From: Roseateles saccharophilus
GTDB taxonomy: Bacteria; Pseudomonadota; Gammaproteobacteria; Burkholderiales; Burkholderiaceae_C
Direction: 5' to 3'
Assembly (NCBI RefSeq): GCF_004342485.1
Contig: NZ_SMBU01000007.1
Coordinates: 124,001-188,000, forward strand
DNA length: 64,000 nucleotides
Part shown: positions 36,823 to 50,079 of the stretch, piece by piece
How positions within the stretch are numbered: the stretch's first letter is position 1
How the letters are laid out: every line of letters starts with the position of its first letter
Program-made: the position numbers and the translations under genes
The notes under the pieces: model-generated
What the model saw: the letters and a program-made list of their open reading frames with translations, nothing else
Databases searched by the model: none
Told to the model about the DNA's origin: nothing

Positions 36823-37316
36823 CACTCTTCGAGCAGGCTGCGCAGCATCCACGCGGTTTGTTCGTGGACGGTCAGCCGCTGCGTCAGCAGGTCGGCGCTC
36901 GGCTCGTCGCCGGCCTTGTCGAGCAGCGGAAAGATGGAGCGGGCGGTGCGTGCGATGGCCTCGTGGCCCAGCATCAGCAGCTCCACCATCTTCATCGCCT
37001 TGGGCGGCTCGGCGGGCGCGTCGGGCAGGCCGCTGAGCTTGGCGAACTGGGCATAGCTGCCCGGGGCCGCATGGCCCAGCGAGCGGATGCGCTCGGCGAT
37101 GGGGTCGACCGCGTTCCACAGCTCGGTGTACTGGGCCATGAACATCGCATGCAGGCTGTTGAACATCGGCCCGGTCACGTTCCAGTGGAAGTTGTGCGTG
37201 GTCAGGTAGAGGGTGTAGGTCTCGGCCAGCAGCTTGGACAGGCCGGCGGCGATGGCGGCGCGGTCCTTCTCGCTGATGCCGATGCCGAGCGTGGGGGCGG
37301 CGGATTTCTTGGCCAT
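36822..37316 (-). CDS. dps: DNA starvation/stationary-phase protection protein Dps
   Basis: A 164-residue ferritin-like protein forming a 12-mer that binds DNA and oxidises iron with hydrogen peroxide. The ferroxidase ligands are in THNFHWNVTGPMF (His) and the later LWNAVDPIAERIRSLG (Asp, Glu). The lysine-containing N-terminus (MAKKSAAP) may bind DNA. Upstream lies a 155-bp gap shared with the divergent chemoreceptor. It belongs functionally with katG and oxyR nearby. Confidence 0.95.
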   Translation of the reverse strand: MAKKSAAPTLGIGISEKDRAAIAAGLSKLLAETYTLYLTTHNFHWNVTGPMFNSLHAMFMAQYTELWNAVDPIAERIRSLGHAAPGSYAQFAKLSGLPDAPAEPPKAMKMVELLMLGHEAIARTARSIFPLLDKAGDEPSADLLTQRLTVHEQTAWMLRSLLEE

Positions 37317-37471
37317 GGATGAACACTCCTGAAGAAGACGGCCGAGCCTAACGGATTCCCGGCGCCCCCGCAGGGCGTGGACGCTGGGCCGGGCGGTCGA
37401 TAGAGTCGGCGCCAGGGAGTGTCATCCGAAGGCCGTCGCGGTGCCCGGCGGCCCTGCACAGGAGGGGCCCC

Positions 37472-39286
37472 ATGCTTGCCAAGTTCAAGTCCCTGCGTTC
37501 CCAGTTGGTCGCGCTGGCGGTGTTGTCGATGGCCCTGGGCCTGCTGGCCCTGGCCGTGGCGAACTACCTGACCGCACGCGGCCAGGTGCTCGACGACCTG
37601 CAGAAGAACACGCTGGGCCTGGCCCAGGCCCAGGCCCAGGCAATCTCGGACTGGGCGGCGTCCAAGGCGGCGGTCGTCAAATCGACGACGCCGGTGGCCG
37701 CCGTGCCGGAGGCCGATGCGCCGAAGTTCCTCGTGCAGGCGCACGATTCGGGCGGCTTCGACAACAGCTATGTCGCCTTCGCCGACAAGCGCATCCTGTT
37801 CAACGCGCCGCAGAACCTGCCGCCGGGCTATGACCCGACCGGCCGGCCCTGGTATCTGCAGGCCGCGGGCGCCAGCGGCCCGGTGCTGACCTCGCCCTAC
37901 AAGGACGCGGCGACGCAGCGCATGGTGGTGACCTTCGCCGTCGCCGTGAAGGAGGGCGGCAACACCACCGCGGTCGCGGCGGGCGACGTGTTCCTGGACA
38001 ACGTCGTCAACATCGTCAAGTCCATCAAGCCGACGCCGAGCAGCTTCGCCTTCCTGACCGACAAGGACGGCAACTTCATCGCCCACCCCGACCTCAAGCG
38101 CGGTGGCACGCCGGCCAAGGACGTGGTGACGGGCCTGACGCCGGACCGGCTGCACCAGCTGGCGGCGGGCGCCAGGCTGGAGCCCGCCGATATCGACGGT
38201 GTGGCCCACGAGCTGCTGGCCACCGAGGTCAGGGGCACGGACTGGGTGCTGGTCATCGCGCTGAACAAGTCCGAGGCGCTGGCCAGCCTGCGCAGCCTGG
38301 CGGTCAGCTCGGTGGTGGCGGCAGCGATCGTGCTGGTGCTGGCCGGCCTGGTCATCGGCGGCCTGGTGGCGCAGCGGCTGCGCCGCCTGGCCCAGCTCGA
38401 CGAGGTGATGCAGGACATCGCCTCCGGCGACGGTGACCTGACGCGCCGCGTCAGCACGGCCGGCGAGGACGAACTGGCCGCGATCGCGCGCAGCTTCAAC
38501 ACCTTCGTCGAGAAGCTCAGCGGCGTGCTGCGCGAGATCCGCGACAGCAGCGAGTCGGTGCGCACGGCCTCGCAGGAGATCGCCGTCGGCAACCAGGACC
38601 TGTCGGCCCGCACCGAGCAGACGGCCAGCAGCCTGGAGCAGACCTCCAGCTCGGCCGAGCAGCTGACCGACACGGTGAAGCTCAATGCCGAGCGCGCGGC
38701 CCAGGCCAACCAGCTGGTGTCGGCGGCGTCCAGCGTGGCCCAGCGCGGCGGCGACGTGGTGTCGCGCGTCGTCAGCACGATGCAGGACATCAGCGCCAGC
38801 TCCAGCCGCATCGCCGACATCATCGGCGTCATCGACGGCATCGCTTTCCAGACCAACATCCTCGCGCTGAACGCGGCCGTGGAGGCGGCGCGCGCCGGCG
38901 AGCAGGGGCGCGGCTTCGCGGTCGTGGCCTCGGAGGTGCGCTCGCTGGCGCAGCGCTCGGCGGATGCGGCCAAGGAGATCAAGACGCTGATCTCGGCCTC
39001 GGTGGAGCGGGTGGAGAGCGGCTCGCGCCTCGTGCACGAGGCCGGCGAGACGATGACGGAGATCGTCGGCTCGGTCGGCCAGGTGACGGGCATCATGCAG
39101 GAGATCGCCGCGGCCAGCAGCGAGCAGAGCGGCAGCATCGTCGAGGTCAGCACGGCCGTCGGCCACCTCGACCAGCTGACTCAGCAGAACGCGGCGCTGG
39201 TGGAGGAATCCGCCGCCGCGGCCGAGGCGCTGAAGCAGCAGGCCGAGCGCCTCGCGGCGGCGGTCGGTGCTTTCAGGTTGACGTGA
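37472..39286 (+). CDS. Methyl-accepting chemotaxis protein (dCache sensor)
   Basis: A 604-residue chemoreceptor. TM1 is at about residues 12-32; a periplasmic dCache domain (about 40-270) has the motif [13 protein letters not shown]2 is at about 278-302 ([20 protein letters not shown]); then HAMP (about 303-356) and a signalling domain whose tip reads [20 protein letters not shown]. Dense AQAQAQA and glutamate/serine-rich helices precede methylation sites ([14 protein letters not shown]). Small-molecule ligands such as amino or organic acids are usual for dCache; the exact one is unknown. GGAGGGGCCCC precedes ATG 37472. Confidence 0.94.
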   Translation: MLAKFKSLRSQLVALAVLSMALGLLALAVANYLTARGQVLDDLQKNTLGLAQAQAQAISDWAASKAAVVKSTTPVAAVPEADAPKFLVQAHDSGGFDNSYVAFADKRILFNAPQNLPPGYDPTGRPWYLQAAGASGPVLTSPYKDAATQRMVVTFAVAVKEGGNTTAVAAGDVFLDNVVNIVKSIKPTPSSFAFLTDKDGNFIAHPDLKRGGTPAKDVVTGLTPDRLHQLAAGARLEPADIDGVAHELLATEVRGTDWVLVIALNKSEALASLRSLAVSSVVAAAIVLVLAGLVIGGLVAQRLRRLAQLDEVMQDIASGDGDLTRRVSTAGEDELAAIARSFNTFVEKLSGVLREIRDSSESVRTASQEIAVGNQDLSARTEQTASSLEQTSSSAEQLTDTVKLNAERAAQANQLVSAASSVAQRGGDVVSRVVSTMQDISASSSRIADIIGVIDGIAFQTNILALNAAVEAARAGEQGRGFAVVASEVRSLAQRSADAAKEIKTLISASVERVESGSRLVHEAGETMTEIVGSVGQVTGIMQEIAAASSEQSGSIVEVSTAVGHLDQLTQQNAALVEESAAAAEALKQQAERLAAAVGAFRLT

Positions 39287-39287
39287 C

Positions 39288-39307
39288 GGGGCGGGTCGCC
39301 CCGCCCC
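39288..39307. terminator. GC-rich hairpin after the chemoreceptor
   Basis: Arms GGGGCGGG and CCCGCCCC around a 4-base loop, starting 2 bases after the chemoreceptor stop and 12 bases from the end of the convergent small gene at 39319. No T-run; probably a bidirectional terminator. Confidence 0.5.
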
Positions 39308-39318
39308 GCCCCGCGTCC

Positions 39319-39432
39319 TCAATGCGCCAGCCAGTGGCCGAGCTGCTCGGCCTGGAGCAGCCCCGCCAGCGCGGCGAGGTTGCCGCCGGTGAAGATGGCC
39401 CAGCCGAGGCCGTGTTGCAGGGTCCTTGCCAT
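39319..39432 (-). CDS. Small membrane protein downstream of katG
   Basis: A 37-residue open frame, beginning [20 protein letters not shown] and ending with [13 protein letters not shown], with one hydrophobic segment. Its ATG lies 12 bases after the katG stop, preceded by AGGAGGGAC-like purines (the complement of 'gtcctcctt'), a strong ribosome-binding site. It is likely co-transcribed with katG and hence peroxide-induced. No family recognised. Confidence 0.6.
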   Translation of the reverse strand: MARTLQHGLGWAIFTGGNLAALAGLLQAEQLGHWLAH

Positions 39433-39443
39433 GGCGTCCTCCT

Positions 39444-41642
<2,199 letters not shown>

Positions 41643-41652
41643 TTAATGACAA

Positions 41653-41693
41653 CTATTGAGCGATGGTTCTAAATAGAACTAATCTAACAATAG
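41653..41693. promoter_or_regulatory. Probable OxyR operator upstream of katG
   Basis: An AT-rich island in a GC-rich region contains two concentric inverted repeats: outer arms CTATTG (41653-41658) and CAATAG (41688-41693), inner arms GTTCTA (41666-41671) and TAGAAC (41674-41679), both centred at 41672-41673. A 41-bp element with four spaced half-sites of the ATAG/CTAT kind fits the extended OxyR footprint. It lies 47-87 bp before the katG start. Confidence 0.65.
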
Positions 41694-41699
41694 CCAAAA

Positions 41700-42292
41700 T
41701 CATCAAGCGCCGCCGGGCGGGCCCATGTCGTGAAGGTGCTCGCGATGCTCTGGCCGGCCAGGTCCAGCGCGCTGCACACGCTGCGGCCTTCTCCAGGCCG
41801 CTGCAGAAGTTGTAGGTGCCGCGGCCCTGGGCGTCGCGCACGCTGGCCGTGAAGCGGTCGCCCAGCTGGCAGGCCACCCAGGCGGTGCCGTTCCAGTGCA
41901 GGTCGCCGCGGCGGGCGCAGCTGCCGCCGACCGCCCAGGCCTGGTTCGTGCCGGCGGCGCTGTAGCCGCTGCTCTGGCTGAGCCTGTTGACCGAGGTGTA
42001 GTGGATGTTGCCGGCCGCGTCCGGCGTGTTGTCCGCTGACGCTGCTCTCGGCCGTCTTGCCGGCGATGGCGGGCAGGGCGCCGATGACGGCGCTCGTCAC
42101 CTGCCTGGCCACGTCGGCCGCCGAGGCGGTGCCGCCGCTGAGGTCGGCCTGGCCGGCCACGGCTTTGAGCATCGGCCCGGGCCAGCGTCGTGGCCTGCAC
42201 GAGGCGCGCGACGAGGGTGGCCTGCTTGCTGGCGGCGTCGCTGGCGGCCGTGAAATCGGCCAGCGGCGCAGTGCGGGACGGAGCGGCTTCAT
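41700..42292 (-). pseudogene. Decayed gene with several frameshifts
   Basis: Three coherent stretches follow each other in different frames on the minus strand: DFTAASDAASKQATLVARLV then QATTLARADA (about 42255-42178), AVAGQADLSGGTASAADVAR to PAIAGKTAESS (about 42170-42035), and GNIHYTSVNRLSQSSGYSAA with LHWNGTAWVACQLGDRF and TYNFCSGLEK (about 42015-41790). The last part, with its paired cysteines and WNGTAWV, resembles C-terminal domains of secreted or pilin-like proteins. No single intact frame covers the region. It fills the gap between katG and oxyR; the original identity is not recognised. Confidence 0.55.
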
Positions 42293-42397
42293 GGTGACGG
42301 TCCCCGGTTGTGCCGCTCTTGAGGCGGCGAGGGCTGCATGCTCGGCAGCCCCCGGCGGGGCGTCATCATCAGTTTTTGCGAGACCTGGCGCAGATGC

Positions 42398-43318
42398 TCA
42401 GGACAGGCGTTCGACGCCGTCGAGCTGGCAGTCGTAGACCGCATTGCGCAGCGCAGCGATGGCCTCGTAGCGCGTGAAGCTGCGCCGCCAGGCGAGCACG
42501 ACGCGCCGCGTCGGGATGGGCTGGCTGAAGGGCACGAAGGCCAGATGCGGCGACGGCTCGCGCGGCACCGACAGTTGCGGCACCACCGTCACGCCCATGC
42601 CCGAGGCCACCATGTGCTTGATGGTCTCCAGCGACGAGCCCTCGAAGCTGCGGCGTATGCCCTCGGCGTCGCTGGAGAAGCGCGCGAACTCGGGGCAGAC
42701 CTCCAGCACATGGTCGCGGAAGCAGTGGCCCGTGCCCAGCAGCAGCATGGTCTCGCGCTTGAGTTCCTCGGCGGAGATGGCCTTGCGGCCGGCCAGCGCG
42801 TGCGTGGCCGGCAGCGCGACGACGAAGGGCTCGTCGTACAGGCGCGCGGTGGCCAGGCCCGCATCGGGAAAGGGCTCGGCCATGATGGCGCAGTCCAGCT
42901 CGCCGGTGCGCAGCATCTCCAGCAGCTTGACGGTGAAGTTCTCCTGCAGCATCAGCGGCATCTGCGGATAGCGCTCGATGGTGTGCTTGACCAGCTCGGG
43001 CAGCAGATAGGGGCCGATGGTGTAGATGATGCCCAGGCGCAGCGCGCCGGACAGCGGGTCCTTGCCGCGCTTGGCGATCTCCTTGATCGCGCCGGCCTGC
43101 TCGATGACCGACTGCGCCTGGCGCACGATCTCCTCGCCCAGCGGCGTGACGCTGACCTCGCTGCCGCCGCGCTCGAAGATCTTGACGTCCAGCTCCTCCT
43201 CCAGCTTCTTGATCGCGACCGACAGCGTCGGCTGCGACACGAAGCAGGCCTCGGCCGCGCGGCCGAAATGGCGCTCGCGGGCGACGGCGACGATGTAGCG
43301 CAACTCGGTCAGGGTCAT
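42398..43318 (-). CDS. oxyR: Hydrogen peroxide-sensing LysR regulator OxyR
   Basis: A 306-residue LysR-type regulator. The N-terminal winged helix ([38 protein letters not shown]) is followed by the regulatory domain. The two redox cysteines fall at C199 and C208 ([14 protein letters not shown]), the same positions as in E. coli OxyR, so peroxide sensing by a disulfide is expected. Probable targets here are katG (operator at 41653-41693) and possibly dps. It is divergent from panB. Confidence 0.96.
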   Translation of the reverse strand: MTLTELRYIVAVARERHFGRAAEACFVSQPTLSVAIKKLEEELDVKIFERGGSEVSVTPLGEEIVRQAQSVIEQAGAIKEIAKRGKDPLSGALRLGIIYTIGPYLLPELVKHTIERYPQMPLMLQENFTVKLLEMLRTGELDCAIMAEPFPDAGLATARLYDEPFVVALPATHALAGRKAISAEELKRETMLLLGTGHCFRDHVLEVCPEFARFSSDAEGIRRSFEGSSLETIKHMVASGMGVTVVPQLSVPREPSPHLAFVPFSQPIPTRRVVLAWRRSFTRYEAIAALRNAVYDCQLDGVERLS

Positions 43319-43404
43319 GGTGGCTGGGAGCTTCTCGGCGGGGACCCGAACGCTACACTGCGGCCGCCCTGGGTGGTGCTTCAGGGTTTATACGGAGAAG
43401 CCTC

Positions 43405-44211
43405 ATGACGGACCGCAAGCCGATGACCCTGCCGCGCCTCGCGCAGATGCATGCCACGGGCGAGAAGATCGCGATGCTGACCTGCTATGACGCGGCCTTC
43501 GCGAGCCTGCTGGACGAGGCCGGCGTGGACATCCTGCTGATCGGCGACTCGCTGGGCAATGTGCTGCAGGGCCGCGGCTCGACGGCGCCGGTCAGCCTGG
43601 AGGACATGGTCTATCACACCTTCTGCGTGTCGCGCGGCCACAAGTGGGCCTGGATCATTGCCGACCTGCCCTTCGACAGCTACCACGTGTCCAAGGAAGA
43701 GGCCTGGAAGAGCTCGGCCGCCCTCGTGAAGGCCGGCGCCCACATGGTCAAGCTCGAGGGCGGCGGCTGGACGGCCGAGACCGTGCGCTTCCTGAGCGAG
43801 CGCGGCATCCCGGTCTGCGTGCATCTGGGCTTCACGCCGCAGACGGTCAACGCGCTGGGCGGCTTCAAGGTGCAGGGCCGCGACGAGGCCGGCGCCGCGC
43901 GCATGAAGCGCGAGTCGCAGGAGGCCGTCGAGGCCGGCGCCGCCATGCTGCTCTATGAGATGGTGCCGGCCGCGCTGGCCGCCGAGATCACTGCCGCCTC
44001 GCCGGTGCCCGTCATCGGCATCGGCGCCGGCGTGGGCTGCTCGGGCCAGGTGCTGGTGCTGCACGACATGCTCAACATCACGCCGGGCCGCAAGCCCCGC
44101 TTCGTCAAGGACTTCATGGCCGGCAAGGATTCCGTGCTGGCGGCCGTGAAGGGCTATGTGGACGAGGTCAAGGCCGGGACCTTCCCGGTCAACGAGGTGC
44201 ACGGGTTCTAG
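43405..44211 (+). CDS. panB: 3-methyl-2-oxobutanoate hydroxymethyltransferase
   Basis: A 268-residue cytoplasmic enzyme transferring a one-carbon unit from methylene-tetrahydrofolate to ketoisovalerate, the first step of pantothenate synthesis. Landmarks: [33 protein letters not shown] (Mg-binding aspartate), [10 protein letters not shown] and [20 protein letters not shown]. Length is normal. It is followed after 83 bp (containing a repeat) by panC. Confidence 0.97.
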   Translation: MTDRKPMTLPRLAQMHATGEKIAMLTCYDAAFASLLDEAGVDILLIGDSLGNVLQGRGSTAPVSLEDMVYHTFCVSRGHKWAWIIADLPFDSYHVSKEEAWKSSAALVKAGAHMVKLEGGGWTAETVRFLSERGIPVCVHLGFTPQTVNALGGFKVQGRDEAGAARMKRESQEAVEAGAAMLLYEMVPAALAAEITAASPVPVIGIGAGVGCSGQVLVLHDMLNITPGRKPRFVKDFMAGKDSVLAAVKGYVDEVKAGTFPVNEVHGF

Positions 44212-44220
44212 GACAACAAT

Positions 44221-44290
44221 GCCCCCACGCTCACTTCGCTCGCTGCCCCCAGATGGGGAGCGTCAGCGGCTTCGGGCGGCCGGGCGCCAC
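44221..44290. repeat. Interspersed GC-rich repeat between panB and panC
   Basis: The core GCCCCCACGCTCACTTCGCT, continuing into CGCTGCCCCC and a short GGGG counter-arm, is of a kind familiar from Burkholderiales intergenic regions. GCGAGCGAAGTGAGC forms an imperfect hairpin. It fills the panB-panC gap and could fold in the mRNA. Copy number in the genome cannot be judged from this window. Confidence 0.5.
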
Positions 44291-44294
44291 TGAC

Positions 44295-45134
44295 ATGCAA
44301 GTCATCCACACCATCCACGAACTGCGCGAGGCCCTCGCCATCCACCATTCGCGCGGCTTCGTGCCGACGATGGGCAACCTGCATGACGGCCATCTGGCGC
44401 TCGTGAAGCAGGCGCGCGAACTCGTCGGCCCGGCCGGCGCCGTCGTCGCCAGCATCTTCGTGAACCGGCTGCAGTTCGCGCCGCACGAGGACTTCGACAC
44501 CTATCCGCGCACGCTGGCGCGCGACTGCGAGCTGCTGGAAGCCGCTGGCTGCGACCTCGTCTTCGCGCCGAGCGAGAAGGAGCTCTACCCCGAGCCCCAG
44601 GGCTACAAGGTGATGCCGCCGGCCGAGCTGGCCGACATCCTCGAGGGGCATTTCCGCCCGGGCTTCTTCACCGGCGTCTGCACGGTCGTGCACAAGCTCT
44701 TCAACATCGTGCAGCCGACGCTGGCTGTATTCGGCAAGAAGGACTACCAGCAGCTGATGGTGCTGCGCCGCATGGTGGCGCAGATGGCCCTGCCCATCGC
44801 CATCCATGGCGGCGAGACCCGCCGCAGCACCGAAGGCCTGGCGCTGTCGTCGCGCAACGGCTATCTGAGTGAGGCCGAGAAGGCCGAGGCCCTGCGCCTC
44901 TCGCGCACGCTCAAGGCCCTGATCGCCCGCTGGCAGGCCGGCGAGCGCCACCTGGCGGTTATGGAAGCCGATGCGATGCAGGCCCTGCGCGACGCCGGCT
45001 GGGCGCCTGACTACGTCACGCTGCGCCGCCAGCACGATCTGGGCGAGGCCGTCGACGGCCAGCCGCTGGTGGCGCTGGCCGCCGCGCGCCTGGGCGGCAC
45101 GCGGCTCATCGACAACCTCGAAGTCACCGGTTAG
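44295..45134 (+). CDS. panC: Pantoate-beta-alanine ligase
   Basis: A 279-residue enzyme that joins pantoate and beta-alanine using ATP, the last step of pantothenate synthesis. The nucleotidyl-transferase signature is [15 protein letters not shown] (HxGH), followed by [17 protein letters not shown] and the [14 protein letters not shown] lysine region. [12 protein letters not shown] is the KMSKS-like segment. ATG 44295 ([14 protein letters not shown]) was chosen over 44253, which would begin in the repeat. The stop overlaps the convergent FKBP gene stop. Confidence 0.96.
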   Translation: MQVIHTIHELREALAIHHSRGFVPTMGNLHDGHLALVKQARELVGPAGAVVASIFVNRLQFAPHEDFDTYPRTLARDCELLEAAGCDLVFAPSEKELYPEPQGYKVMPPAELADILEGHFRPGFFTGVCTVVHKLFNIVQPTLAVFGKKDYQQLMVLRRMVAQMALPIAIHGGETRRSTEGLALSSRNGYLSEAEKAEALRLSRTLKALIARWQAGERHLAVMEADAMQALRDAGWAPDYVTLRRQHDLGEAVDGQPLVALAAARLGGTRLIDNLEVTG

Positions 45135-45613
45135 TTGTTGACGCTCACCAGCTCGATGTCGAACACCAACGCGGCGTTCGCCGGGATGGTGCCGTTGCCG
45201 GCGCCGGTGCTGCCGTAGGCCAGCGTGGCCGGGATGGTGATCGTGCGCTTGCCGCCGACCTTCATGCCGGTGACGCCCTGGTCGAAGCCCGGGATGACGG
45301 CGCCAGTACCAAGCGTGAACGTCAGTGGTGTCTTGCCGACGGAGGTGTCGAACTGCGTGCCCTTGGTGTCGGCAACTCGCACGTCGTAGATATAGCCCGT
45401 GTAGTTCACGGACACGTTCTTCGTCGTGTCGGCCTGCGTGCCGGTGCCCAACGTGGTGTCGACGATCTTCAGCGCCGTCACATTGGCCCAGCCATAGGCC
45501 GAGTAGTCCGTGGACGTGCTCGAGCTGCTGCTGCCGCCACCGCAGGCGGCGAGGCCGAGGCTGGCGCTCAGGGCGAGCAGGAGGGCAAGACGGCGGGAGC
45601 GAAAGGCGTGCAT
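45131..45613 (-). CDS. FKBP-type peptidyl-prolyl isomerase lipoprotein
   Basis: A 160-residue protein with a lipoprotein signal ([13 protein letters not shown], lipid on the cysteine at about residue 24), a serine-rich linker and an FKBP domain ([60 protein letters not shown]). It probably assists folding in the periplasm while anchored to a membrane. It is divergent from a second isomerase lipoprotein at 45750. Confidence 0.92.
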   Translation of the reverse strand: MHAFRSRRLALLLALSASLGLAACGGGSSSSSTSTDYSAYGWANVTALKIVDTTLGTGTQADTTKNVSVNYTGYIYDVRVADTKGTQFDTSVGKTPLTFTLGTGAVIPGFDQGVTGMKVGGKRTITIPATLAYGSTGAGNGTIPANAALVFDIELVSVNN

Positions 45614-45638
45614 GGCAGGTACGGCAGGAGTGGAAAGG

Positions 45639-45663
45639 CGCGCCGCCCCAGGGCAGCGGCGCG
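45639..45663. repeat. 8-bp-arm dyad between the two isomerase genes
   Basis: CGCGCCGC (45639-45646) and GCGGCGCG (45656-45663) form a perfect inverted repeat with a 9-base loop, 26 bp upstream of the FKBP start. It could be an operator or a leader hairpin; nothing decides between these. Confidence 0.35.
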
Positions 45664-45749
45664 GACTATAGCCAGCGCGTGTAAACGCTTGTAAGCCAGG
45701 TCAACAGCTCCGGAAACATCGCGTTGAACTCCCATCCACGGAGATGCCC

Positions 45750-46478
45750 ATGCGCCTGCCCAGCCGCTTTCATGCCCGCCTCGCCGGCCTGTTGCTCACC
45801 GCCAGTGTGGCCGCGCTGCTGAGCGCTTGCGGCGGTGGCGCCGAAATCGACATCAGTGGTGGCGGTGGTGGTGGCGGAGGGGGTGGTGGCGGCACGCTCT
45901 ACCCGCAGCCCAATCCCAACCCCGACCCGCCCACGCAGTCTTGCAGCCAGGCCGGCCTCGCCGCATCGGCGGCCAGCAAGTGGAGCACGGTCTGCATGCT
46001 GACCAGCAGCGGCGAGATCGTCGTCGAGCTCTACGACAGCTATGCGCCGCAGACGGTGGCCAATTTCTACAACTACGTGTCCGCGGGCTTCTACACGAGC
46101 ACGCTGATCCACCGCGTCGACCGCGACTTCGTCGTGCAGGGCGGCGGCTACACGAGTGGCATGGTCGCCAAGGCGCCGCTGTACGCGCCCATCAAGCTGG
46201 AGAGCAACAACGGGCTGTCCAACCTGCGCGGCACGATCGCGATGGCCCGCCGCAGCGACCCCGACTCGGCGACCAGCCAGTTCTTCTTCAACGTGCAGGA
46301 CGACGCCAGCCTGGACTACCAGAGCGCGGCCAACCCTGGATATGCCGTCTTCGGCCGCATCATCTCGGGCCTGGCCACGCTGGATGCGATCAATGTCGTG
46401 CCGACCTATACCTACAGCCCAACCGACATCGAGCCCCGCACCGAGGTGCTGGTCTATTGGGTGCAGCGCCTGAAGTAG
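45750..46478 (+). CDS. Cyclophilin-type peptidyl-prolyl isomerase lipoprotein
   Basis: A 242-residue protein with a lipoprotein signal (AGLLLTASVAALLSAC), a 12-glycine run followed by a proline/asparagine-rich linker, and a cyclophilin domain: VELYDSYAPQTVANFYNYV, LIHRVDRDFVVQGGGYT, MARRSDPDSATSQFFFN. The key arginine and Phe/Gln of the active site (HRV, FVVQGGG, SQFFFN) are present. ATG 45750 has GGAG at the correct distance; ATG 45744 lies within 1 base of that GGAG and is less likely. The glycine run is coded by imperfect GGT/GGC repeats and may vary in length. Confidence 0.92.
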   Translation: MRLPSRFHARLAGLLLTASVAALLSACGGGAEIDISGGGGGGGGGGGGTLYPQPNPNPDPPTQSCSQAGLAASAASKWSTVCMLTSSGEIVVELYDSYAPQTVANFYNYVSAGFYTSTLIHRVDRDFVVQGGGYTSGMVAKAPLYAPIKLESNNGLSNLRGTIAMARRSDPDSATSQFFFNVQDDASLDYQSAANPGYAVFGRIISGLATLDAINVVPTYTYSPTDIEPRTEVLVYWVQRLK

Positions 46479-46510
46479 GCGCCGCCTCCGCGGGTGGCAG
46501 ACTTGCACCC

Positions 46511-47632
46511 ATGCCCCCTGCCAACACCCGCCCCATCCGCCGCATCGCCATCACCACCGGCGGCGGCGACGCGCCGGGCCTGAACGCCGTTATCTGCGCC
46601 GTCACGCGGGCGGCGCTGCAGCGGGGCTGGGACTGCATCGGCATCCGCGACGGCTACGACGGCCTGCTGCGGCCCGAGCGCTACCCGCAGGGTGGCTGCA
46701 TCACGCTGACGCGCGAGCGCGTCGAAGGCATCGCGGCCCTCGGCGGCACGTTGCTGGGCTCCACCAACAAGGGCGATCCCTTCGCCTTCCCGACCGCGCA
46801 GGCCGATGGCAGCATCGCGCTGCTCGACCGCTCCGAGGACCTGCTGGACGCCCTTGCCCGCGAGCGCGTCGATGCACTGGTGGCCGTGGGCGGGGACGGC
46901 TCGCTCGCCATCGCCCACCGGCTGGCGCAGCGGGGCCTGTGCGTCGTCGGCGTGCCCAAGACCATCGACAACGATCTCGACGGTACCGTGACGACCTTCG
47001 GCTTCGACACCGCCGTCGGCTTCGCGAGCGAGTGCATCGACCGCCTGCACACGACGGCTGCCAGCCACCACCGCGTGTTCGTCGTCGAGGTGATGGGCCG
47101 TTATGCCGGCTGGATCGCGCTGCATGCCGGCCTGGCCGGCGGCGCCCACGCCATCCTGCTGCCCGAGCTGCCCTTCGACCTGGCGGCGGTGGCCGGCCTG
47201 GTGGCGCAGCGCGACGCGCGCGGCCTGGCCTATTCCATCGTCGTCGTCGCCGAAGGCGCCTACCCCAGGGACGGCGTGCATGCGCTGCTGGGCGGCGCCG
47301 AAGCCGGCCACGCCGAGCGCCTGGGCGGCATGGGCGAGCAGGTCAGCGCCGCGCTGGCGCGGCTGACGGGCAAGGATGCGCGCTGCGTCGTGCTCGGCCA
47401 CCTGCTGCGCGGCGGCAGCCCGAGCGCCTTCGACCGCGTCGCCGCGCTGCGCTTCGGCGCGGCGGCCGTGCGTGCGCTGGCCGCCGGGCAGGCCGATGTC
47501 ATGGTGGCGCTGGACGGCAACGACGTGCGCCCCGTGCCGCTGGCCGACGTCGCCGGCCGCATGAAGGCCGTGCCGCTGGACGGCGACACGCTGGCCACCG
47601 CCCGCGACCTGGGCATCTGCCTGGGCGGCTGA
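46511..47632 (+). CDS. 6-phosphofructokinase with mixed phosphoryl-donor signature
   Basis: A 373-residue PFK family enzyme: TTGGGDAPGLNAVI at the phosphoryl-donor loop, GGDGS, PKTIDNDLDGTV with the catalytic aspartate, VVEVMGRYAGWIAL and VLGHLLRGGSPSAFDR. The residues that discriminate donors are mixed: glycine in GGDGS (ATP type) but lysine in PKTIDND (pyrophosphate type). The donor therefore cannot be read off. Many Burkholderiales lack this step and use the Entner-Doudoroff route, so its presence is informative. Start at ATG 46511, 33 bp after the cyclophilin stop. Confidence 0.92.
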   Translation: MPPANTRPIRRIAITTGGGDAPGLNAVICAVTRAALQRGWDCIGIRDGYDGLLRPERYPQGGCITLTRERVEGIAALGGTLLGSTNKGDPFAFPTAQADGSIALLDRSEDLLDALARERVDALVAVGGDGSLAIAHRLAQRGLCVVGVPKTIDNDLDGTVTTFGFDTAVGFASECIDRLHTTAASHHRVFVVEVMGRYAGWIALHAGLAGGAHAILLPELPFDLAAVAGLVAQRDARGLAYSIVVVAEGAYPRDGVHALLGGAEAGHAERLGGMGEQVSAALARLTGKDARCVVLGHLLRGGSPSAFDRVAALRFGAAAVRALAAGQADVMVALDGNDVRPVPLADVAGRMKAVPLDGDTLATARDLGICLGG

Positions 47633-47636
47633 GGCC

Positions 47637-47653
47637 CGCCCGCGCGTCGGGCG
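47637..47653 (+). terminator. Hairpin after the phosphofructokinase gene
   Basis: Arms CGCCCG and CGGGCG around CGCGT, 5 bases after the stop. No T-run follows; a weak terminator at best. Confidence 0.35.
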
Positions 47654-47763
47654 CCGCTGCGGCCCGGCCCCGCGCTTCTGCGCTTCGTCGGCTGTGGCGC
47701 GACACGGGCCCCGGCGTCGGCGACGATGCGCGCCTCTTTCAACCCCTGTCCTCGAGAACTCGA

Positions 47764-47952
47764 ATGAACCGCTTCATCGCCTTCGCCGCCACCCTGGCCG
47801 CCGCCGCCCTGCTCAGCGCCTGCGTCTTCGCGCCGCCGGTCACGACCTCCACCGACTCGGTCTCCATCACCCGGATGAGCGAGCAGGCCGTCGCCACCTG
47901 CGGCGCCGGCAATGTGAAGGAAGTGAACGCCAAGAGCTTCACCTGCAAGTGA
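47764..47952 (+). CDS. Small lipoprotein
   Basis: A 62-residue protein with a lipoprotein signal (AATLAAAALLSAC, lipid cysteine at about residue 20) and a short mature part containing two further cysteines (VATCGAGN, KSFTCK) that could form a disulfide. No function is known to me. It stands alone, ending one base from the convergent recG stop. Confidence 0.7.
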   Translation: MNRFIAFAATLAAAALLSACVFAPPVTTSTDSVSITRMSEQAVATCGAGNVKEVNAKSFTCK

Positions 47953-47953
47953 G

Positions 47954-50002
<2,049 letters not shown>

Positions 50003-50079
50003 GGCCGGCATTGTGCCGGCGCACCTCACGAAACCAGGTATCGCGGGCCGAGCGTGCCCGCCGGGCCGCGGTTCCGGCC

